Source of the DNA: Nitriliruptoraceae bacterium
Lineage (GTDB): Bacteria; Actinomycetota; Nitriliruptoria; Nitriliruptorales; Nitriliruptoraceae
DNA: 8,019 nt
Direction of reading: 5' to 3'
NCBI GenBank assembly: GCA_007131525.1
Contig: SLQK01000056.1
Location: 1 to 8,019 of the forward strand
The notes below the pieces were generated by a model, which was given only the letters and a program-made list of their open reading frames with translations, ran no database searches and was not told where the DNA came from. Numbering within the stretch: the first letter of the stretch is position 1; the number at the start of each line of letters is the position of its first letter. Positions 5,898 through 8,019 of the stretch are shown piece after piece. Position numbers and translations under genes: made by a program.

Positions 5898-6404
5898 GTG
5901 GTGGAGGAGCGATCGCAGGAGGGTGCGTGGCCGGACGCGGGTCCGGTGACGGATGACGGGCTCCCGTCGCAGCGGAGCGCCTTCCCCGTGACCTGGCCGC
6001 TGCCGACCCGCTGGGCCGACAACGATCACTACGGCCACGTCAACAACGTCACCTACTACAGCTACTTCGACACCGCCGTCAACGGCTACCTCATGGAGAT
6101 CACCGGCGGTGACATCCGTGAGCTCGAGGCGGTCGGGCTGGTCGTCGAGACGGCGTGCCGCTTCCTCGCGCCGGTGTCCTTCCCCGACCACCTCGAGGTC
6201 GCCCTCGCCGTCAGCCGCCTCGGTCGATCCTCGATCAGCTACCGGATCGGGCTGTTCCGGGCGGGGGAGGAGGAGCCGGTGGCGCTGGCGCGCTTCGTGC
6301 ACGTCTACGTGGACCGAGCGACGCGGTCCACCACGGCCGTGCCGGAGGTGATCCGCCGGGCCGTGACGCCGCTGCTGCTGCCGAAGGTCGCTGCCGGTCG
6401 CTGA
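5898..6404 (+). CDS. Acyl-CoA thioesterase, hotdog fold (4HBT/YbgC-FadM type)
   Basis: Probably hydrolyses an acyl-CoA thioester to free acid and CoA; the acyl chain is not predictable. The 168-residue product has the family hallmark TRWADNDHYGHVNNVTYYSYF (37-57). Asp43 aligns with the catalytic Asp of 4-hydroxybenzoyl-CoA thioesterase and YbgC, and HVNNVTYYSYFD begins the central helix of the hotdog. The strands ETACRFLAPVSFPDHLEVAL, SSISYRIGLF and ALARFVHVYVDR complete a single domain. The first 28 or so residues are not conserved-looking, so the true start could be the GTG at 5898, 5901 or even 5946; 5898 is used because of the strong Shine-Dalgarno. There is no signal peptide, so the enzyme should be cytosolic. 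It follows pheT by 161 bp on the same strand with no visible promoter, and read-through from pheT is possible. A strong hairpin follows its stop. Confidence 0.88.
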   Translation: MVEERSQEGAWPDAGPVTDDGLPSQRSAFPVTWPLPTRWADNDHYGHVNNVTYYSYFDTAVNGYLMEITGGDIRELEAVGLVVETACRFLAPVSFPDHLEVALAVSRLGRSSISYRIGLFRAGEEEPVALARFVHVYVDRATRSTTAVPEVIRRAVTPLLLPKVAAGR

Positions 6405-6405
6405 G

Positions 6406-6437
6406 CGCACCGACGCCGCGGACCACGGCGTGGCGCG
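6406..6437 (+). terminator. Terminator-like hairpin between the thioesterase gene and arfB
   Basis: Bases 6406-6418 pair with 6426-6437 around the 7-base loop CGGACCA. There are 11 Watson-Crick pairs, including an uninterrupted ACGCCG/CGGCGT, with one bulged G (6412) and one A-C mismatch. It starts two bases after the thioesterase stop and has no T-run. A candidate promoter follows at once, consistent with a transcription-unit boundary. Confidence 0.45.
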
Positions 6438-6442
6438 GTCCC

Positions 6443-6448
6443 TACCAT
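6443..6448 (+). promoter_or_regulatory. Candidate -10 element giving a leaderless arfB mRNA
   Basis: TACCAT matches TANNNT and ends 7 bases before the arfB ATG at 6456. Transcription would therefore start at or within a base or so of the start codon. There is no usable Shine-Dalgarno: only a G-run at 6450-6454, one base from the ATG. No clear -35 box is visible. Leaderless genes are common in actinobacteria, so the arrangement is plausible, though not proven. Confidence 0.45.
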
Positions 6449-6455
6449 CGGGGGC

Positions 6456-6878
6456 ATGGCGACGATCCAGCTCCCCTACGGCGTCTCGGTGCCCGAGGCG
6501 GAGCTCGAGGTGCGGGCCGTGCGCTCGGGCGGGCCCGGCGGCCAGAGCGTCAACACCACGGACTCCAAGGTGGAGCTGCGCTGGGACGTTGCCAGCTCGA
6601 CGGCGCTGTCCGATGCCCAGCGTTCCCGGCTGCTCGAGCGGCTCGCCTCCCGGCTGACCAGCGACGGTGTGCTGATCCTGACCGGCTCGGAGCACCGGAG
6701 CCAGCACCGCAACCGGGCCGCGGTCCTCGCCCGGTTCCGGGCGATCGTCGGCGAGGCGCTGGTCCCGCCCCGGCAGCGCCGCCGGACCCGCCCGAGCCGC
6801 GCCTCCCAGCAGCGGCGCCTCGACCAGAAGCGCCGTCGCGGTGAACTCAAGCGTCTGCGTCAGCCGCCGAACGCCTGA
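6456..6878 (+). CDS. arfB: Ribosome-rescue peptidyl-tRNA hydrolase ArfB (YaeJ-like)
   Basis: ArfB enters ribosomes stalled at the 3' end of broken mRNAs and hydrolyses the peptidyl-tRNA ester, freeing the ribosome without a stop codon. The 140 residues equal the length of the E. coli protein. The single catalytic domain resembles domain 3 of class I release factors: AVRSGGPGGQSVNTTDSKVE (21-40) has the GGQ at 28-30, and the SDGVLIL and EHRSQHRNRAAVLARF blocks follow. No codon-recognition domain is present, which separates it from RF1/RF2. The C-terminal tail from about 105 is rich in Arg and Lys (RQRRRTRPSRASQQRRLDQKRRR) and, as in ArfB, should insert into the empty mRNA channel. The ATG at 6456 gives the family N-terminus. 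It appears to have its own promoter, and it converges with the S9 peptidase gene. It fits functionally with the translation genes upstream. Confidence 0.93.
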   Translation: MATIQLPYGVSVPEAELEVRAVRSGGPGGQSVNTTDSKVELRWDVASSTALSDAQRSRLLERLASRLTSDGVLILTGSEHRSQHRNRAAVLARFRAIVGEALVPPRQRRRTRPSRASQQRRLDQKRRRGELKRLRQPPNA

Positions 6879-6892
6879 GCACCGCACGCCGC

Positions 6893-6980
6893 GGCCCCGC
6901 TGCCCTGCGGCCCTGCGGGCCTGCGGGCGTGCGGCCCTGCGGGCCTGCGGCCCTGCGGGCCTGCGGCCCTGCGGGCCTGC
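6893..6980. repeat. Eleven-unit octamer array of self-complementary pairs
   Basis: Eleven consecutive 8-bp units run in strict phase; most are GGCCCTGC alternating with GGGCCTGC. Because GGCCC is the reverse complement of GGGCC, each pair is a hairpin (GGCCC-TGC-GGGCC), giving four tandem perfect hairpins at 6909-6921, 6933-6945, 6949-6961 and 6965-6977. Units at 6893, 6901 and 6925 are variants. It begins 15 bases after the arfB stop. The hairpins form on either strand and could end transcription from both convergent genes. Eight is not a multiple of three, which argues against coding. Confidence 0.85.
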
Positions 6981-6985
6981 GGGAG

Positions 6986-7030
6986 GTTGGGGAAGGTGGG
7001 CATCGGAAGCCGGTGGCAGGGTTCCCCAAC
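6986..7030. repeat. 45-bp palindrome-ended repeat, copy A
   Basis: The element opens with GTTGGGGAA and closes with its exact reverse complement TTCCCCAAC, so the ends pair as a 9-bp stem around 27 bases. Inside, ATCGG and CCGGT can form a small second stem. It matches copy B at 44 of 45 positions; the difference is G7009 here against A7082. It abuts the octamer array. It looks like a REP-like or MITE-like interspersed element, but I recognise no named family. Confidence 0.85.
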
Positions 7031-7058
7031 GTTGCGGGGGTTCGGCAGGCGTGCGGGG

Positions 7059-7103
7059 GTTGGGGAAGGTGGGCATCGGAAACCGGTGGCAGGGTTCCCC
7101 AAC
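7059..7103. repeat. 45-bp palindrome-ended repeat, copy B
   Basis: Second copy in the same orientation, starting 73 bp after copy A, with the same 9-bp inverted ends. The 28-base spacer between copies (7031-7058) is unrelated to the element, but it begins and ends with GCGGGGG, the second instance running into copy B as GCGGGGGTT (7034-7042 and 7053-7061). A tandem duplication of a unit of about 73 bp followed by divergence is possible. From 7104 to 7189 I see only GC-rich DNA with no gene. Confidence 0.85.
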
Positions 7104-7189
7104 CCTGGTCGGGGCCCGCGGCTTTGGCGTCCCGTCGCCGCCTGGCCCCGCCGCCGCGTGGCCTCGCCCCGCCACCGAGCGCGTCGCCG

Positions 7190-8019
7190 TCAGAGCAGCG
7201 CGGGTCGCTCGAAGTCCTGGTCACGGAGGTGCTCAGCCAGGAAGGCGAGCACCGTCTCGTACCACAGCCGCGCGTGCTGGGGCTTCAGCACCCAGTGGTG
7301 CTCATCGGGGAAGTACAGGAACCGGGCCTCCACACCGTGGCGGACCAGGTCGGTCCACAGCGTCACCCCTTCGCTGATCGGCACCCGGACATCCAACTCC
7401 CCGTGGATCACGAGCATCGGGGTGCGGATGCGGCCGACGTGCACGTGGGGCGAACTGTCGAGGTAGCGGGAGGGATCGAGGTAGGGGTCGCCGAACTCCC
7501 GCTCCCAGAACAGCCCGAGGTCGGTGGTGCCGTGGAAGCCGGGTAACGACCACAGGGAGGCGTGGGTGACGATGGCGCGGAACCGGTCGGTCTGGCCGGC
7601 GATCCAGTTGGCGAGGTAGCCACCGAAGGACCCCCCGCCGGCGGCGACGCGCTCAGCGTCGATGTCGGGGCGGGCGGCGACGTCCTCCACGGCCGCCATG
7701 ACGTCGGTGTAGGGAGCCTGCCCCCACCGGCCCCAGCCGCGCTCGATCCAGGCCCGCCCGTAGCCGGTGGACAGCGCAGGGTCGGGCAGCAGGACGGCGT
7801 AGCCCTGAGCGGCCCACACGTGGGGGTTCCACCGCCAGTGCCAGGCGTTCCAGGAGTTCAGCGGCCCGCCATGCAGGAGGACGAGCAGGGGCAGTGGCTC
7901 GGCGGCCGTGGCCGGCGCCGTGGCGGGAGCCGCGTCGGGCGCATCGGCCGCATCGGCCGTGGCGGGGGCCGAGTCACCGTCGGCGGCATCGGCTGCCTCG
8001 GCCGCATCGCGGTCGGCGG
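7190..8019 (-). CDS. S9 family serine peptidase (prolyl oligopeptidase/acylaminoacyl-peptidase type), C-terminal part; 5' end outside window
   Basis: The visible 276 residues are the alpha/beta-hydrolase domain of an S9 peptidase, which cleaves or trims short peptides. The frame is open to the window edge, so the GTG at 7819 is internal. The upstream codons read PLPLLVLLHGGP, then WHWRWNPHVWAAQGYAVLLP, then STGYG: the oxyanion-hole region of the family. The nucleophile is in GGGSFGGYLANW (Ser130 of the visible part, near 7629). The acid is in HGELDVRVP (Asp209), and the catalytic His is the second His of PDEHHWVLKP (His241, near 7296). The triad is complete and the C-terminus normal. The beta-propeller half lies outside the window. 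Residues 1-39 form an Ala/Asp/Pro/Thr linker not usual here. Substrate and subfamily (S9A/S9B/S9C) cannot be fixed. It converges on arfB, and its promoter is not visible. Confidence 0.93.
   Translation of the reverse strand, partial: ADRDAAEAADAADGDSAPATADAADAPDAAPATAPATAAEPLPLLVLLHGGPLNSWNAWHWRWNPHVWAAQGYAVLLPDPALSTGYGRAWIERGWGRWGQAPYTDVMAAVEDVAARPDIDAERVAAGGGSFGGYLANWIAGQTDRFRAIVTHASLWSLPGFHGTTDLGLFWEREFGDPYLDPSRYLDSSPHVHVGRIRTPMLVIHGELDVRVPISEGVTLWTDLVRHGVEARFLYFPDEHHWVLKPQHARLWYETVLAFLAEHLRDQDFERPALL
7901..8017 (-). repeat. Low-complexity Ala/Asp/Pro/Thr coding tract in the S9 peptidase
   Basis: At least 39 residues, almost entirely Ala, Asp, Pro and Thr (for example DAADAPDAAPATAPATAAE), directly precede the first strand PLPLLVLLHGGP. 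The DNA shows slippage-type repetition: GCATCGGCC occurs twice in tandem on the + strand at 7941-7958, with further degenerate copies to 8017. The tract continues past the window edge, so its full length is unknown. Confidence 0.75.

Noticed and set aside
6155..6844. A 229-codon plus-strand frame overlapping the thioesterase gene and arfB
   Set aside because: It overlaps two recognised genes in another frame, and its Arg/Ala/Pro-rich product has no recognisable domain.
6986..7103. A minimal CRISPR array (two 45-bp repeats, 28-bp spacer)
   Set aside because: Only two repeats, longer than usual, with a spacer that resembles the local G-rich DNA and no cas genes in view; palindromic interspersed repeats explain it better.
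6841..7546. Open frames through the repeat region between arfB and the peptidase gene
   Set aside because: They are products of the octamer and 45-bp repeats read in every frame, run into the antisense of the peptidase gene, and lack a credible ribosome site.

Overview
The window is very GC-rich, codon-biased, tightly packed DNA that fits a high-GC actinomycete-like bacterium. The order infC-rpmI-rplT-SpoU methyltransferase-pheS-pheT is the actinobacterial arrangement; in Mycobacterium tuberculosis a tsnR gene lies in the same place between rplT and pheS. A deep lineage such as Nitriliruptoria is possible, but this is inference and the sequence does not prove it.

Positions 1-5736 are a one-direction translation block. 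It holds the 3' part of infC (initiation factor IF3), rpmI (L35), rplT (L20), a TrmH/SpoU-family RNA 2'-O-methyltransferase, and pheS and pheT, the two subunits of phenylalanyl-tRNA synthetase. Together they serve initiation, assembly of the large ribosomal subunit, RNA modification and tRNA-Phe charging. The arg biosynthesis genes that follow pheT in mycobacteria are absent. Instead a G-rich gap of about 160 bp leads to a hotdog-fold thioesterase (5898-6404) and then arfB (6456-6878), a GGQ-motif peptidyl-tRNA hydrolase for stalled ribosomes. arfB has a hairpin and a -10-like hexamer directly upstream, and the hexamer's distance from the ATG suggests a leaderless mRNA.

At the right end, reading toward arfB from the minus strand, is the C-terminal catalytic domain of an S9 (prolyl-oligopeptidase family) serine peptidase, cut by the window edge. 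The 311-bp gap between the two convergent genes is packed with repeats: an 11-unit octamer array whose alternating units are mutually complementary, then two nearly identical 45-bp elements with perfect 9-bp inverted ends.

The genes themselves are ordinary. The less expected signals are non-coding or low-complexity: a perfect 13-bp inverted repeat at the start of the methyltransferase gene, the convergent-gap repeats, a guanine-run leader before the thioesterase gene, an in-frame 18-bp triplication in the PheT B5 domain, and an Ala/Asp/Pro/Thr linker in the peptidase. I see no prophage, transposase, CRISPR array, tRNA or rRNA gene.
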